Shown piece after piece: positions 43,949 to 53,889 of a DNA stretch of 64,000 nt. Below the pieces are notes generated by a model. The model did not search any database. It had not been told where the DNA came from and saw only the letters and a program-made list of their open reading frames with translations. This DNA comes from Planctomycetota bacterium (lineage in GTDB: Bacteria; Planctomycetota; PLA2; JAEUHO01): the NCBI GenBank assembly GCA_028281445.1, contig JANQJW010000049.1:1-64000 (forward strand), in the 5' to 3' direction. The position numbers were made by a program, and so were the translations under genes. Within the stretch, counting starts at the first letter, position 1. Each line of letters begins with the position of its first letter.

Positions 43949-45646
43949 ATGTCCGCTCCCGAGTCGCGCGAAGGAACCCGTTGGCCCCTCGTCGGGCTCG
44001 CTCTCCTTCTCGCGGGGATCGTGGCATGGCTGGCGCCCGCATCGTGGCCCGCCGGCCCCGCCACCCTGCGGGTGTCAACGGGAGACGGTTCGTCCATCGA
44101 GCGTCCGGTGCGCTTCGGTTCGCCGGAACCTGTGCTCTGGGAGATCGACGAAGGTGCGCTGCAAGGCCTGCGGATCCACATCCCTGCGGGACTTGCGCTG
44201 AACGCACCGCTCGCGGTCGAAGTTGAGCAGGCGGGCCTCGACGGCGTCGACGCGATCCGCTTGGAGATCGAGCTGTCGGACGGCCGCCGAGAGCCGGTGC
44301 CTTTCCTTGGGACCGCAGAGGGCGCGGATCGCGGTGCCTTTGGGCGTCGTCCCCCCGTGGGATCCCACATTGTTCTCGCCCTTGTCGCGCTGGTGGTGGT
44401 CTTGTGGGTGACGAGCGCGGTGCCGCTCTGGGTGACGGCGCTGTTGGTTCCGGTCATCGTGGCCACCTCAGGCCTGCTGCCGGCCCGCACGGCGCTGGCG
44501 CCTTTCTTCCATCCGATCATCGCCCTCTTCTTCGGTGGCTTCCTCATGGCGGAAGCCATGAAGCGCGTCGGGCTGGATCATCGTCTGGCCACGGCCATCG
44601 TTGCACGCACGGCCAGGTCGCCCGCCTGGCTGTTCCTCTCGCTGCTGGGTCTGTCCGCGTTCCTGTCCATGTGGATGTCGAACACCGCGTCCACCGCGCT
44701 GTTGATTCCGATTGCGCTCGCCGTCACGGAACCGCTGAACGCGCCCGGCTATCGCCGTGCGGTCGTCTTGGGGCTTGCGTACGCGGGCACGATCGGCGGT
44801 ATCGGGTCGGCGATCGGAACCCCTGCGAACCTCCTCGCGATCGAGTTTCTCGGTAGCTACGTCGGACACGAGATCACGTTCGCGGGGTGGTTCGCGATCG
44901 GCCTTCCCGTTCTGGTCGTCATGCTGCCCGTCGTCGCCGCCTATGTGTGGTGGCGGCTGGGGGTGGAGGTCGAGGGCGCCGCTTTCACCGAGGCCCGGCG
45001 CGTTGCCGGCGAACGGCTTTCCGACATCGGGCGTCCCAGTCGCAGTCAAGTGGGCGTCGCTGCGGTATTCGTCATCATCGTCGCGATGTGGATGACGCAG
45101 CGGTGGCACGGTGTGCACCCCGGCGTCGTCGCGCTCGGCGGCGCCGCGCTACTCGCACTACTCGGATACGTGCGCAATGCCGACCTGGGCCGGATCTCGT
45201 GGGAGGCGCTGCTCACGTTCGGGGGCGGGCTCGCTCTGGGCAGCGTGATGGTCGAGTCGGGGACGTCCGATTGGCTCGCGACGCGACTCGTGGGCCTGGA
45301 AGCCGCGCCCCAGCTGATCGGCGTGCTCGTGATCGCCGTCTTCGCGCTCGTGCTCACGGCCACCGCGTCCAACACCGCCTCCGCAGCCATCCTCATTCCG
45401 TTGTCGATTCCTCTGGCGAGCACGCTCGGGCTCGACCCCACGACACTGGTGCTGATCGTCGCGGTCGCGACGTCCATCGACTTCGCACTCGTGATCGGAA
45501 CCCCACCGACCATGCTCGCCTACGCGACGGGCCTGTTCACGACCGCGCGGATCTTCCGAATCGGGATCGTCCTCGACCTCGTGTGTCTTGTGCTGCTCGT
45601 CACCGCCGTGCGCTGGATCTGGAGCGCCTTGGGGGTCGCGGCGTAG
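43949..45646 (+). CDS. SLC13/DASS-family anion symporter with N-terminal periplasmic insertion
   Basis: 565 residues. About eleven membrane helices. The two substrate/sodium motifs of the divalent anion:sodium symporters are clear: SNTASTALLIPI (~247) and ASNTASAAILIPL (~475). Unusual is a ~110-residue soluble insert between the first helix (ALLLAGIVAWLAP) and the rest, beta-rich (TLRVSTGDGSSIERPVRF), likely extracytoplasmic. Expected substrates are dicarboxylates or sulfate; specificity cannot be read from sequence. Single gene. Confidence 0.92.
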   Translation: MSAPESREGTRWPLVGLALLLAGIVAWLAPASWPAGPATLRVSTGDGSSIERPVRFGSPEPVLWEIDEGALQGLRIHIPAGLALNAPLAVEVEQAGLDGVDAIRLEIELSDGRREPVPFLGTAEGADRGAFGRRPPVGSHIVLALVALVVVLWVTSAVPLWVTALLVPVIVATSGLLPARTALAPFFHPIIALFFGGFLMAEAMKRVGLDHRLATAIVARTARSPAWLFLSLLGLSAFLSMWMSNTASTALLIPIALAVTEPLNAPGYRRAVVLGLAYAGTIGGIGSAIGTPANLLAIEFLGSYVGHEITFAGWFAIGLPVLVVMLPVVAAYVWWRLGVEVEGAAFTEARRVAGERLSDIGRPSRSQVGVAAVFVIIVAMWMTQRWHGVHPGVVALGGAALLALLGYVRNADLGRISWEALLTFGGGLALGSVMVESGTSDWLATRLVGLEAAPQLIGVLVIAVFALVLTATASNTASAAILIPLSIPLASTLGLDPTTLVLIVAVATSIDFALVIGTPPTMLAYATGLFTTARIFRIGIVLDLVCLVLLVTAVRWIWSALGVAA

Positions 45647-45734
45647 TGCGGCCGGCCAGGAAGCGGTATTCCTGGTGTCGTCATCTCGCGAATTGTTGCA
45701 GCGCTCACGGCCCTAGTCGGAAAAGAAGGGTGGA

Positions 45735-48700
45735 ATGCCGCTTCCGACATCCAGACAGACCGAGCTTGCGGCGCTTGCCGCGCGCTACCAGCGGACGCGT
45801 GATCCGCGTCTGCTGGGCGATCTCTACGATCGCACCGCACCAGCGCTGTATCGCCTGGCGCTCGTCCTGAGTCCTGACGCACAGCATGCCGAGGACGCGC
45901 TCCAGGAGACCTTCCTGGCGGCGTTCGACGCCATGAAGCGCTTCGATACGGCGCGTCCGATCGAGCCCTGGCTCGCAGGCATCCTGCGCAACAAGATCAA
46001 GCGCCAGCTCGAGCGTCGCGCACGCGGCATGCGGCGCGGGCCGCCCGCCATGCGCGATGACGCGGCGCAGCCGCTGGAAGAGCACCTGCAGGTCGACGGA
46101 GCCGAGCTCGCCACCGGAGCGCTCGAAGACCTGCCCGACACGCTTCGGCCCGCGGCCGTACTGCACTGGCGGTACGGGCTCTCGCCTGCCGCGATCGGGC
46201 ACGCACTGGGCATTCCCCCAAGCACGGTGCGCAGCCACCTCACGCGTGCCCGTGCGCGCTTGCGGGGCGATCGGCGCCTCCTGGCACTCGGCCCTGTCTC
46301 GTTCGGCAGCGATGCAGGCCGGGGGCTCGGTGCGCTCCGCGTCGATGTGCTCCAGGCCGCCGGTACGGCGGCCGGCGTTGCGATTGCGGGAGGTATGGTC
46401 ATGACGAAGAAGGTCAGCGCGGCAGTAGCGATCGTGATCCTGTTGGCAGCGGCCGCCATCTCCGGAACGGCGCTCTGGTTGGAGACCTCGCGTTCCTCGG
46501 ACGTGAACGAGAGCGCGCACGACGAGACGGACCTCGTAGGCCCGACACCGGAGCTCGTAGGGCGGGAACGCGCAACGCGCTCCAACATGTCCGAACCGGA
46601 GGTACGCCATGCTCATGCGCTCCTTGGGCGCGTTGTGACGAGCCGTGGAGAGCCGATCGTCAATGCCCGCGTGGACGTTTTGCCTCTCGATCTCGCCGCG
46701 GTCGCATCGCTCGATGATCTTTCCGAACTGCGGGGCGTCGGGTGGGTGGCAGAGAGCGGGGCCGACGGGCGCTTTGAAGTCGCACTCGACGACGGCGTCG
46801 AGGTCGTCCAGGTGAGCGCACGCGCTCCCGGATTCGGGCGCGTCCGTCCTACCGCCGCTCGTGTCGGCACGGAGGCCGTCGTCGTGCTTCATGCGGCCGC
46901 TTCGATCGGCGGACGCGTCTTGGATCTCGAGGAGCGGCCTGTCGCGGGCGCGCACCTGACGCTTCGCATCACGTACGACACGGGCGCGCGCCTCGTGGTG
47001 TCCACCCGCGCGGAGAATGACGGGACCTGGCAGATGGACGGGCTGCCGGCGCTGGCGCACGCCGGCGGAGACGGCTCCACCATGCCGACGCTCGAGGTGC
47101 GGGCTGCGGGGTTCGCGTCGGTGCTGCTTGGAAACCGCAGCTTCCAGCCCCCGGTTCTGCCTGATCTGCGCCCGGGGCAGCAGTCGCGGCTGGACGTGTA
47201 CCTCGACCGCGGCCGCACCATGAACGGCCGCGTGTTGAACGCCGCAACCGACGAGCCCATCTCGGCGGCAACCGTGGTGCTTCTCTCTGGGCACACCAAC
47301 ATGCTCACGGCCGGTCGTTTCGCCGCGCCGCCACGAACGCTGGGCATGGCGACAACCGACCGAGAGGGACGCTTCACCCTCCGTAACGTCCCGAGCGACG
47401 CGATGTACGCCGACCGCCTCGTACCGCGCGGGCACCTCGGCTACACGGTCGCCTGGGCGGACGGCTACACGATGGAAGCAGAGCTGCTCGGGCCGGACCG
47501 GCCGGAACGGCCCCTTGCCACGACCATCCGGCTGCTACCTGCGACGTACGTCGAGGGGCGCGTGCTCGCGGCGGACGGGCCCGTCGCTGGAGCTGCCGTC
47601 TCGGCGGTCGGAGGCGACCGGAGCCGCACGCGCGGCACGTGGCGCTGGCAGATCCGGAAGCTCCGGCTCGAGGGACAGCCGCCGCCTTCCCTCGAGGCCA
47701 TCACCGACAGCGAGGGGCGCTATCGCGTTGCCCTGCGGCTCGAGAGTGCATCCGAGCGCGACCTGACAGTGAACGCCCGCACGCCGTCTCGGGGAAGGAC
47801 AAGGGCCCGAGGCTCGCTTGCCGTTGCCGTAGCTGCCCATGAAGTCAATCGCGTCGGAGACATCCACCTTCGCGATGTTGCCGGCCCGAAAGAGGTGGCT
47901 CGCGTTCGCTTCCGCGTGCGCGACGAGGGTGGTGAACCCGTCGCCGGCGCAACGATCACGTCGGCGTGGGATCACGCGGGGCGATCGGCAGCGCGAACGG
48001 ATCGCGATGGTCTGGCTGCGCTGCCCCGTCGCCAGCTTCGTCCGATGCGCGGAGCGTCCGTCACTCTCGTGCGGATCGATGCCCTCGGCTTTGCCCGTGC
48101 GGTCGCCATCGTGCCGCCCGACGGAGACCCTGATGATGTCACGCTGGAGCGGGAGCGCGTTCTGCGAGGCCGCGTCACCTATGCCGACGGGACCCCCGTG
48201 GAAGCCGGGTGGGTGGTTGCCGCCGCGCCCGAAGCGAAGCCGGACAGCGCGTTTCCCCTCGGCAACAACCGCATCGGAGGCCCCATTCTCACCGCGGAGC
48301 CGCCGTACCTCCAGCGCCTGGGCCACGCTCGCGTTGCTCACGACGGGACGTTCTCGATCCGCGGGCTTCCCCAGGGCACATGCCTCGTTGCCGCGCGCGT
48401 CACGGGCCAGGCGGGACGCTTCGAGATGCTCTCCGTTCTCGGCCAGGTCGTTGCACCCCGGGTGGCCACCGACGAACAGGACCTGGAGCTCGTGCTCGAG
48501 AGACCGCCTCGGCGAGCCCGAGCCCGAGTCACGGGACAGGCTCTCGACGAGTTCGCTGTTCCGCTGCTCGGGTTCGAAGCGCTCTTGCAGCAGGGTGCCC
48601 TGCGGCTTCGCGCACGAGTCGTCGGGCCCGGGCGCTTCGAGTTTGCGCGAGTTGCCCGGGGGACCTGGACGCTGTCGATCACGGCCCCCGGGTACGGCAC

Positions 48701-49277
48701 CTTGGAACGAACCGTGAACGTGGCGGGCGAAGAGTCCGTCACATTGGATCCGGCGACACTCGTCGGGGGGAGTGCTATCGCGGGGCGTCTCGTTTCGGAT
48801 GACGAGATCCGTCTGGAGGGCCGCCGCGTTGCGCTTCGTCGGCGGCCCGCGCGCGGCGGTCGCCTCCCACCGGCCACAATCGTCAGGAACGGCGACTTCG
48901 CGTTCGAGGCGGTCGGCCCCGGTGTCTATGACCTGGTGGTGCTCGCCGATCACGGTCGAGCGCGTCCGGAGCTGATCTCGACGGCGCCGATCTCCGTGGA
49001 TCCGGGCGATCGCACCGACATCTCGGTACGCGTCGCACCGGTGTGCCGGCTCGTCGTCGATGTCCGCGGACTGCCCTTGGGTGCGCGAATGGAAGTACGA
49101 GACGCGGAGGAGCGCCTGATCGCCGTACGCCATCGCGACCGGCATGTTGCATCCGAGGAGCTCCGGCTGGCCCCTGGGGCGTACTCCGTCTGCGCCACGG
49201 GGTTCGAGGAGGAACGCATGCGCGTCGACCTCGTAGCCGGCCGAACGACTCGTGTCGCGGTGCGCGTCTCTCGGTGA
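45735..49277 (+). CDS. ECF sigma factor fused to a membrane helix and carboxypeptidase-regulatory-like repeats (1)
   Basis: 1180 residues. Residues 1-185 are a full ECF sigma factor: region 2 (LYRLALVLSPDAQHAEDALQ, then ETFLAAFDAM, PWLAGILRNKI) and region 4 (LSPAAIGHALGIPPSTVRSHL). A single membrane helix (VAIVILLAAAAISGTALWL, ~227-245) follows. The remaining ~930 residues are repeated beta-sandwich carboxypeptidase regulatory-like domains (GRVVTSRGEPIVNARVDV, EGRVLAADGPVAGAAVSAV), outside the membrane. A sigma factor held at the membrane by its own sensor part suggests release by proteolysis. A paralog lies at 50320. Confidence 0.9.
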   Translation: MPLPTSRQTELAALAARYQRTRDPRLLGDLYDRTAPALYRLALVLSPDAQHAEDALQETFLAAFDAMKRFDTARPIEPWLAGILRNKIKRQLERRARGMRRGPPAMRDDAAQPLEEHLQVDGAELATGALEDLPDTLRPAAVLHWRYGLSPAAIGHALGIPPSTVRSHLTRARARLRGDRRLLALGPVSFGSDAGRGLGALRVDVLQAAGTAAGVAIAGGMVMTKKVSAAVAIVILLAAAAISGTALWLETSRSSDVNESAHDETDLVGPTPELVGRERATRSNMSEPEVRHAHALLGRVVTSRGEPIVNARVDVLPLDLAAVASLDDLSELRGVGWVAESGADGRFEVALDDGVEVVQVSARAPGFGRVRPTAARVGTEAVVVLHAAASIGGRVLDLEERPVAGAHLTLRITYDTGARLVVSTRAENDGTWQMDGLPALAHAGGDGSTMPTLEVRAAGFASVLLGNRSFQPPVLPDLRPGQQSRLDVYLDRGRTMNGRVLNAATDEPISAATVVLLSGHTNMLTAGRFAAPPRTLGMATTDREGRFTLRNVPSDAMYADRLVPRGHLGYTVAWADGYTMEAELLGPDRPERPLATTIRLLPATYVEGRVLAADGPVAGAAVSAVGGDRSRTRGTWRWQIRKLRLEGQPPPSLEAITDSEGRYRVALRLESASERDLTVNARTPSRGRTRARGSLAVAVAAHEVNRVGDIHLRDVAGPKEVARVRFRVRDEGGEPVAGATITSAWDHAGRSAARTDRDGLAALPRRQLRPMRGASVTLVRIDALGFARAVAIVPPDGDPDDVTLERERVLRGRVTYADGTPVEAGWVVAAAPEAKPDSAFPLGNNRIGGPILTAEPPYLQRLGHARVAHDGTFSIRGLPQGTCLVAARVTGQAGRFEMLSVLGQVVAPRVATDEQDLELVLERPPRRARARVTGQALDEFAVPLLGFEALLQQGALRLRARVVGPGRFEFARVARGTWTLSITAPGYGTLERTVNVAGEESVTLDPATLVGGSAIAGRLVSDDEIRLEGRRVALRRRPARGGRLPPATIVRNGDFAFEAVGPGVYDLVVLADHGRARPELISTAPISVDPGDRTDISVRVAPVCRLVVDVRGLPLGARMEVRDAEERLIAVRHRDRHVASEELRLAPGAYSVCATGFEEERMRVDLVAGRTTRVAVRVSR

Positions 49278-49284
49278 TGGCGAG

Positions 49285-50250
49285 TCACCGCCCCGTAGTC
49301 GGCCCGCTACCACCACTCGGCGGCGCCGTGTGCGGGCGCTTCGTGTCGGACTCGGCGGGGCTCTCCTTTGCCGGCTTGCCCCGGTCGTAGCCGATCCACT
49401 TGAGCCTGTACGCCGCACCAACGCCGCGAACGCGGCTTCGTCGGATCGCACGCGCCACGCGGAAGCGCTTCATCGCAGGTAGGTCCGCAGGCTCGTATCG
49501 GGAACGCGGAAGCCACTCTTCGTACAGGTGATCCCAGGCGCGGGCCACCTGGCCGAGATCGCCTGCGCAGTGGACCTCGACAGCTCGCAGGGCCGGCAGC
49601 TCGTAGATGCCGATGTCTCCGTCTGCCGTCACGTCGTTCGGCACGACACAGCCGAGGTCGTAGTGCACGCGATCCAGGGGTGTCGTCTCGTAGTGGTCCC
49701 AGCTCGTCCCGATGAGCGCCGCGCCGCGCCACGCGATGCCACGCGCCTCGAGCCAGCGCGTCAGACGTTCGAGCCCGGGCCGCAACACCTCGACTTCGAA
49801 CCACGTGCGCATCCGGAGATAGGCGACGCGGCACGGTGGATGTTCGACGACACGAGCAGGGGACGGAGGCGAAGCGGGGCGGGGTGACGCGGGACGAACC
49901 GACACGGCGTCGAGCCGCGACGTCCGGTCCCACGCACTCGGCGACACCCCGTACTGGCGCTTGAAGGCGCGCGAGAATTCGGCTTGTGCGGGGAATCCCA
50001 CGTCGAGCGCAACGGAGTGGAGCGTCCGCGTCGGATTGGCCTTCATCAGGTACGCGGCGCGCTCGAGCCGTGCGCGCCGTGTGAACTGCGCGACGGTTTC
50101 CCCCGCGACCGCCTTGAACATCCGGTGGAAGTGATAGGGCGAGCTGTGCGAGATCTCCGCGAGCGCATCGAGGCGCAGATCGTTCGCCAGGTTGCCCCGG
50201 ACGTAGTCCATGACCCGGTGCGTGCGGCGAATCCAGGACGCTGACATCAT
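49285..50250 (-). CDS. AraC-family regulator with GyrI-like effector domain
   Basis: 321 residues. Two helix-turn-helix units at the N-terminus (LDALAEISHSSPYHFHRMF and LHSVALDVGFPAQAEFSRAF ending GVSPSAWD), then a GyrI-like small-molecule binding domain (~150-290: PPCRVAYLRMRTWFEV, ERLTRWLEARGI, YELPALRAVEVHCAGD). This matches Rob/SoxS-GyrI-type regulators of multidrug or toxin responses. It sits between the two sigma-fusion genes, divergent from the second, and may control it. Confidence 0.9.
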   Translation of the reverse strand: MMSASWIRRTHRVMDYVRGNLANDLRLDALAEISHSSPYHFHRMFKAVAGETVAQFTRRARLERAAYLMKANPTRTLHSVALDVGFPAQAEFSRAFKRQYGVSPSAWDRTSRLDAVSVRPASPRPASPPSPARVVEHPPCRVAYLRMRTWFEVEVLRPGLERLTRWLEARGIAWRGAALIGTSWDHYETTPLDRVHYDLGCVVPNDVTADGDIGIYELPALRAVEVHCAGDLGQVARAWDHLYEEWLPRSRYEPADLPAMKRFRVARAIRRSRVRGVGAAYRLKWIGYDRGKPAKESPAESDTKRPHTAPPSGGSGPTTGR

Positions 50251-50262
50251 GCGGCAGCGAGG

Positions 50263-50282
50263 CTAGCCCGCATGTTGCATGG
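50263..50282. repeat. 20-bp dispersed motif, copy 2
   Basis: CTAGCCCGCATGTTGCATGG, 18/20 identical to 43756-43775. Here GTTGCATG (50274-50281) also pairs with CATGCAAC (50303-50310), a possible hairpin or operator in the divergent promoter region. Confidence 0.5.
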
Positions 50283-50319
50283 ACGCGATCGATCCTCGGA
50301 TTCATGCAACGCTGGGGCC

Positions 50320-53073
50320 ATGTCGCGCGGAGACCGGACGACGATGGCACGCACGATCGAGAGACTGTTCGAGCGCTTCCGGCGCCGCGGTGATGCCGCG
50401 GCACTCGGTCGCGTGTTCGATCGGGCCGCCCCCGAGCTGCTGGGCGTTGCGATGCACTACGTTCGGGATCCCGTGGAGGCGGAGGAGCTGCTGCAGGAGA
50501 CGTTCCTGACGGCGATCGACAAAGCCGAGGCGTTCGATGCCTCGCGCCGGCTTGTGCCGTGGCTGATCGGAATCCTCGCGATCCATGCGCGACGTGCCCT
50601 CCGCGCCCGGGGCCGGCAGCCCGATCCCCTGCGCGTCATGCGCCCTGTCGCGAGCGCGGTCGACGAGGACGGCGAGGTGTGCGAGCGGGTTCTTCGCGAG
50701 ATCGAGCGACTCTCCGACGCGCTCCGGCCGGTCCTGCTTCTGCGGCTCCAACATGGACTCGAGCCTGCCGAGATCGCACACGTCCTCGGTGCCTCGCCGG
50801 GAACGGTCCGCAGCCGGCTCCATCGCGGGCTCGCGGAGTTGCGCAGCCGCCTGCCGAACGCGTTCCAGGAGCGCGCCGGCCTTGCAGCTCCCGTACTCAT
50901 CGGACTCGAGGGCGTCCGTGCCAACGTCATGCATGCGGCCCAAGCCGCCTCGCGAACCGTCGCCGCAGCAGGTGCGGCGACCGGTGCGGGCGGCTCGACA
51001 TGGCTCGGAGTCCTGATGGTGACGAAGACGCAGTCCGTGCTCGCGGGAGGAATCGTTCTGGCACTCCTCCTTCCGTTCATCCTCTTGCTTGATCCGTTCG
51101 GCGGGCCCCAGATCGAGGAGCCGGCTCTCGGTGTGCTGCGGAATGCGCCGGAACACGCCGCACCGTCCGGCCCGCGCACGGCCCCATCGCTCGTCGGGCG
51201 CTCCTCGGACGGCAAGTCCGCGATGGCGCCGGCGGCATCCGTCCGTCGCCCGGTGGCCGAGTCAGAGACGAAGTCAGCCGGCGAGGTCGCGGGCCTTGTG
51301 ACGGACAGTACGGGTCGGCCCATCGCAGGCGCCACCGTTCGTCTCGTCCTGCGGCGTGGCGAGCGCCTGGAGCCGCTTGACACCGCCACGAGCGATGCGA
51401 GCGGCCGGTACGTCGTCTCGCTCCTGGGTCTGAGTCACTACACGCCACTGATGTTGCGCATGGCGGACATGCTCTTGTGGGCGGAGGCCGACGGTTTCGC
51501 CCCGGCCAATCGGATTCAAGTCGAGCGTCCTTCCGGCGCCGCCGAGCCGCTGTACCTGGGCTACAACATCTCGCTTGAACGGCGTCCGGTTCTGGCCGGC
51601 CGGATTCTCGATGAGAATCGGCGCCCGTTGCACGGCGCCACCCTCTACCTGCTTGCCCCCGAGGGTGGACGGGCACGCGGCATCGCACGTAGCGACGCGT
51701 CCGGCCGCTATCTGGCTTCACTGCCTCGTACGGCGGCGGCGCGATTCGCCGCGTACCACCCGCTGCGCGGCGTATCACAGACCGGACGCGTCGAGATCAA
51801 GGGGCCTCGCGTACACGAGGCCCAGCCGCTCATCATCCGGGCGACGCATCACATCGAGGGCGTTGCGGTGGACCCGGACGGCGTGCCGCTCGGCGGCCTC
51901 GCCCTGGAGACGCGTCGTCTGCCGGAGCCGCGCCGCGTCCCGACCGGGGTCGCGCAGCAGGTGCGGTGGCGTGACGGCCGGGCTGTCACAGCGACGGATG
52001 GGCGCTTTCGCATGCCCGTGCCATGTGCCGGGGCGTACCAGATCCGGGCTTCCGACGATCTGGCTCGGGCGGTACGCCAGAACTGCCGCGCCGGCGATAC
52101 GGACGTGCGCGTCGTCGTCCCCGGGCGTCGCCTGCGGGTTCGTGTTCGCGACGAAGCGGGGAGGCCGCTCATCGGTGCCCCGGTGCTCCTGCGGGGCTGG
52201 TCTCCGCAGCGAGCCCACCGCCTGGCCGACCTCGAGGCGGGACGCATTCCGATCATCGACCGGTTCGCAAGCAGCGACATGAGTCGCCTCCAGTACCTGA
52301 ACAGTCCCGAGGCGGCGTGGACCGTCGTGGTGCCCTTGGCCTCGGCCGTACACCTCAGCGTGAACGTCGAGGGACACGCCCCCGCCGAGCACAGCCTGCG
52401 AGTGTCCGATCGTCCGGGGCAGACGAACGTCGAACTCGTCATGCGGCGTCGCCCCGCGCAGGGACGCCTCGCCGTGCGCGTTGTCGGGCCTGACGGCGAG
52501 CCGATCCGTGCGTTCGGCGTCTCGGTTCTCAGCCAGACCGGCAACGTGATGACGCACGTCCGGAGCGACGCAGAGGGCCGGCTACCGACGGTTCCCGTAG
52601 GCACGCATGCCGTGGAGATCCTGGCGGGCCAGGCGCGTGACTGGTTGGACGAGCGTTTCCAGCTCACGAACTACTACGTGCCCGAACGCCGGCGCGTGAC
52701 GATCCCTCCGGTGGGCGAGGCAGCCATCTCGGTCCGCGTGCATCTGGGCGGCCGCATACGGCTCGACCTGCGAGGCCCCGCCACTATGAACAAGAAGAGG
52801 CTCAGTCTGCTACGCGCCAGTCTGCACCACGTGCGACGCGAGGAGCCGATTCACCTCTCGATGTTCGTTGCCGAGGACGAGAAACAGGGTCTCGAGCTCC
52901 ACAGTCGCTACTACCCGGGCTTGGCAACGCTCGTGGCTCGGCTGATCGAGCCGGACACGTACGAGCTTCGTGTCGTGGGCAAGGGCATCACGGCCGCGCC
53001 TCGCACCGTAGAGATCAAGGCTGGCACTACTACTGCCGTGCAAGTCGACGTCCTGGATGCGATCAAGAAGTAG
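50320..53073 (+). CDS. ECF sigma factor fused to a membrane helix and carboxypeptidase-regulatory-like repeats (2)
   Basis: 917 residues from ATG 50320 (ATG 50344 and 50272 are also in frame). Sigma region 2: LLGVAMHYVRDPVEAEELLQ then ETFLTAIDKA and PWLIGILAIHARRAL; region 4: LEPAEIAHVLGASPGTVRSRLH. Membrane helix ~240-257 (GGIVLALLLPFILLLDPF). Then ~650 residues of repeated carboxypeptidase regulatory-like domains (GLVTDSTGRPIAGATVRLVL, GRILDENRRPLHGATLYLL). Same architecture as the protein at 45735 and clearly paralogous, but shorter outside. No separate anti-sigma gene accompanies either. Confidence 0.9.
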   Translation: MSRGDRTTMARTIERLFERFRRRGDAAALGRVFDRAAPELLGVAMHYVRDPVEAEELLQETFLTAIDKAEAFDASRRLVPWLIGILAIHARRALRARGRQPDPLRVMRPVASAVDEDGEVCERVLREIERLSDALRPVLLLRLQHGLEPAEIAHVLGASPGTVRSRLHRGLAELRSRLPNAFQERAGLAAPVLIGLEGVRANVMHAAQAASRTVAAAGAATGAGGSTWLGVLMVTKTQSVLAGGIVLALLLPFILLLDPFGGPQIEEPALGVLRNAPEHAAPSGPRTAPSLVGRSSDGKSAMAPAASVRRPVAESETKSAGEVAGLVTDSTGRPIAGATVRLVLRRGERLEPLDTATSDASGRYVVSLLGLSHYTPLMLRMADMLLWAEADGFAPANRIQVERPSGAAEPLYLGYNISLERRPVLAGRILDENRRPLHGATLYLLAPEGGRARGIARSDASGRYLASLPRTAAARFAAYHPLRGVSQTGRVEIKGPRVHEAQPLIIRATHHIEGVAVDPDGVPLGGLALETRRLPEPRRVPTGVAQQVRWRDGRAVTATDGRFRMPVPCAGAYQIRASDDLARAVRQNCRAGDTDVRVVVPGRRLRVRVRDEAGRPLIGAPVLLRGWSPQRAHRLADLEAGRIPIIDRFASSDMSRLQYLNSPEAAWTVVVPLASAVHLSVNVEGHAPAEHSLRVSDRPGQTNVELVMRRRPAQGRLAVRVVGPDGEPIRAFGVSVLSQTGNVMTHVRSDAEGRLPTVPVGTHAVEILAGQARDWLDERFQLTNYYVPERRRVTIPPVGEAAISVRVHLGGRIRLDLRGPATMNKKRLSLLRASLHHVRREEPIHLSMFVAEDEKQGLELHSRYYPGLATLVARLIEPDTYELRVVGKGITAAPRTVEIKAGTTTAVQVDVLDAIKK

Positions 53074-53142
53074 CGATCGAAGACGGCTCAGCTCCCGTAC
53101 AGAGCTTCGCCCTGCAGCTTCGTGCACGCACGCTAGCCGATC

Positions 53143-53787
53143 GTGCGCGCCCTCCTTGCCCCGCTTCTGCTCTTCCTGCTTGCCGGCTGCGGTGACTCGG
53201 AACCACCGCCTGCCAAGGAGCCTGAACGCAAGACAACGGAGCGACGCGCTGCGCCGGCGAGCCGCGTCGTCGCCGTCGTGCGGTCGACTGGTTGGCTCGA
53301 TCAGATGGCCAAGGAGACGGGCGGGCCGATCTACATCCACCGCGAGGCGTTGGTCGCGGATCTCGTCGTCGTCTATGCGCGCCACCGTTCGTCGTCGGTC
53401 GACTACCTGACGACGGACCAGGCCAAGGCGTTCGAGAGCGACCCCAAGAAGCGCCGGCGCCGTGGGGTCGATACGCTGCGCACGATGCTGCCCGATCTCG
53501 ACCTCGACGAAGTGGCTCCGGGCGTGTTTGCGCTGCAAGGGGATCCGACCTACGTGCCGAGCGTGCTGCTCATGGACGAGGTCTGGCGCGCCCAGGCTGC
53601 GCGCGTGAAGGGGGACATCGTCGCTGTCGTGCCCACGCGCGCGGGCGTGCTCTTCGCCGGCTCGAAGAACGAAGCTGCCGTACGCCGGATGCGCGAGATC
53701 GCCGCCAAGGCCGCCGCGGATGCGGGGTACCCCATCTCCGAGATGCTTCTCCGGCGCTGGGGCGAGGGCTGGGTCGCGCATGAATGA
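53143..53787 (+). CDS. DUF1444 (YtpQ)-like lipoprotein
   Basis: 214 residues from GTG 53143. Lipoprotein signal LLAPLLLFLLAGC. The C-terminal part follows the DUF1444/YtpQ pattern: ADLVVVYARHRSSSVDYLT, LLMDEVWRAQAARVKGDIVA, then VPTRAGVLFAGSKNEAAV and a final GWVAHE. The biochemical role of that family is unknown. It follows the sigma fusion by 69 bp and might belong to its regulon. Confidence 0.72.
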   Translation: MRALLAPLLLFLLAGCGDSEPPPAKEPERKTTERRAAPASRVVAVVRSTGWLDQMAKETGGPIYIHREALVADLVVVYARHRSSSVDYLTTDQAKAFESDPKKRRRRGVDTLRTMLPDLDLDEVAPGVFALQGDPTYVPSVLLMDEVWRAQAARVKGDIVAVVPTRAGVLFAGSKNEAAVRRMREIAAKAAADAGYPISEMLLRRWGEGWVAHE

Positions 53788-53889
53788 CGGCCACCGCCAA
53801 CCCGTGAAGACTTGCTAACGAAATGTGAATTCCGCGCCTTGTAACGGTCGAAAGGGACCTGGGAGTGGTGGCGAGGACCGAGTCCTCCG

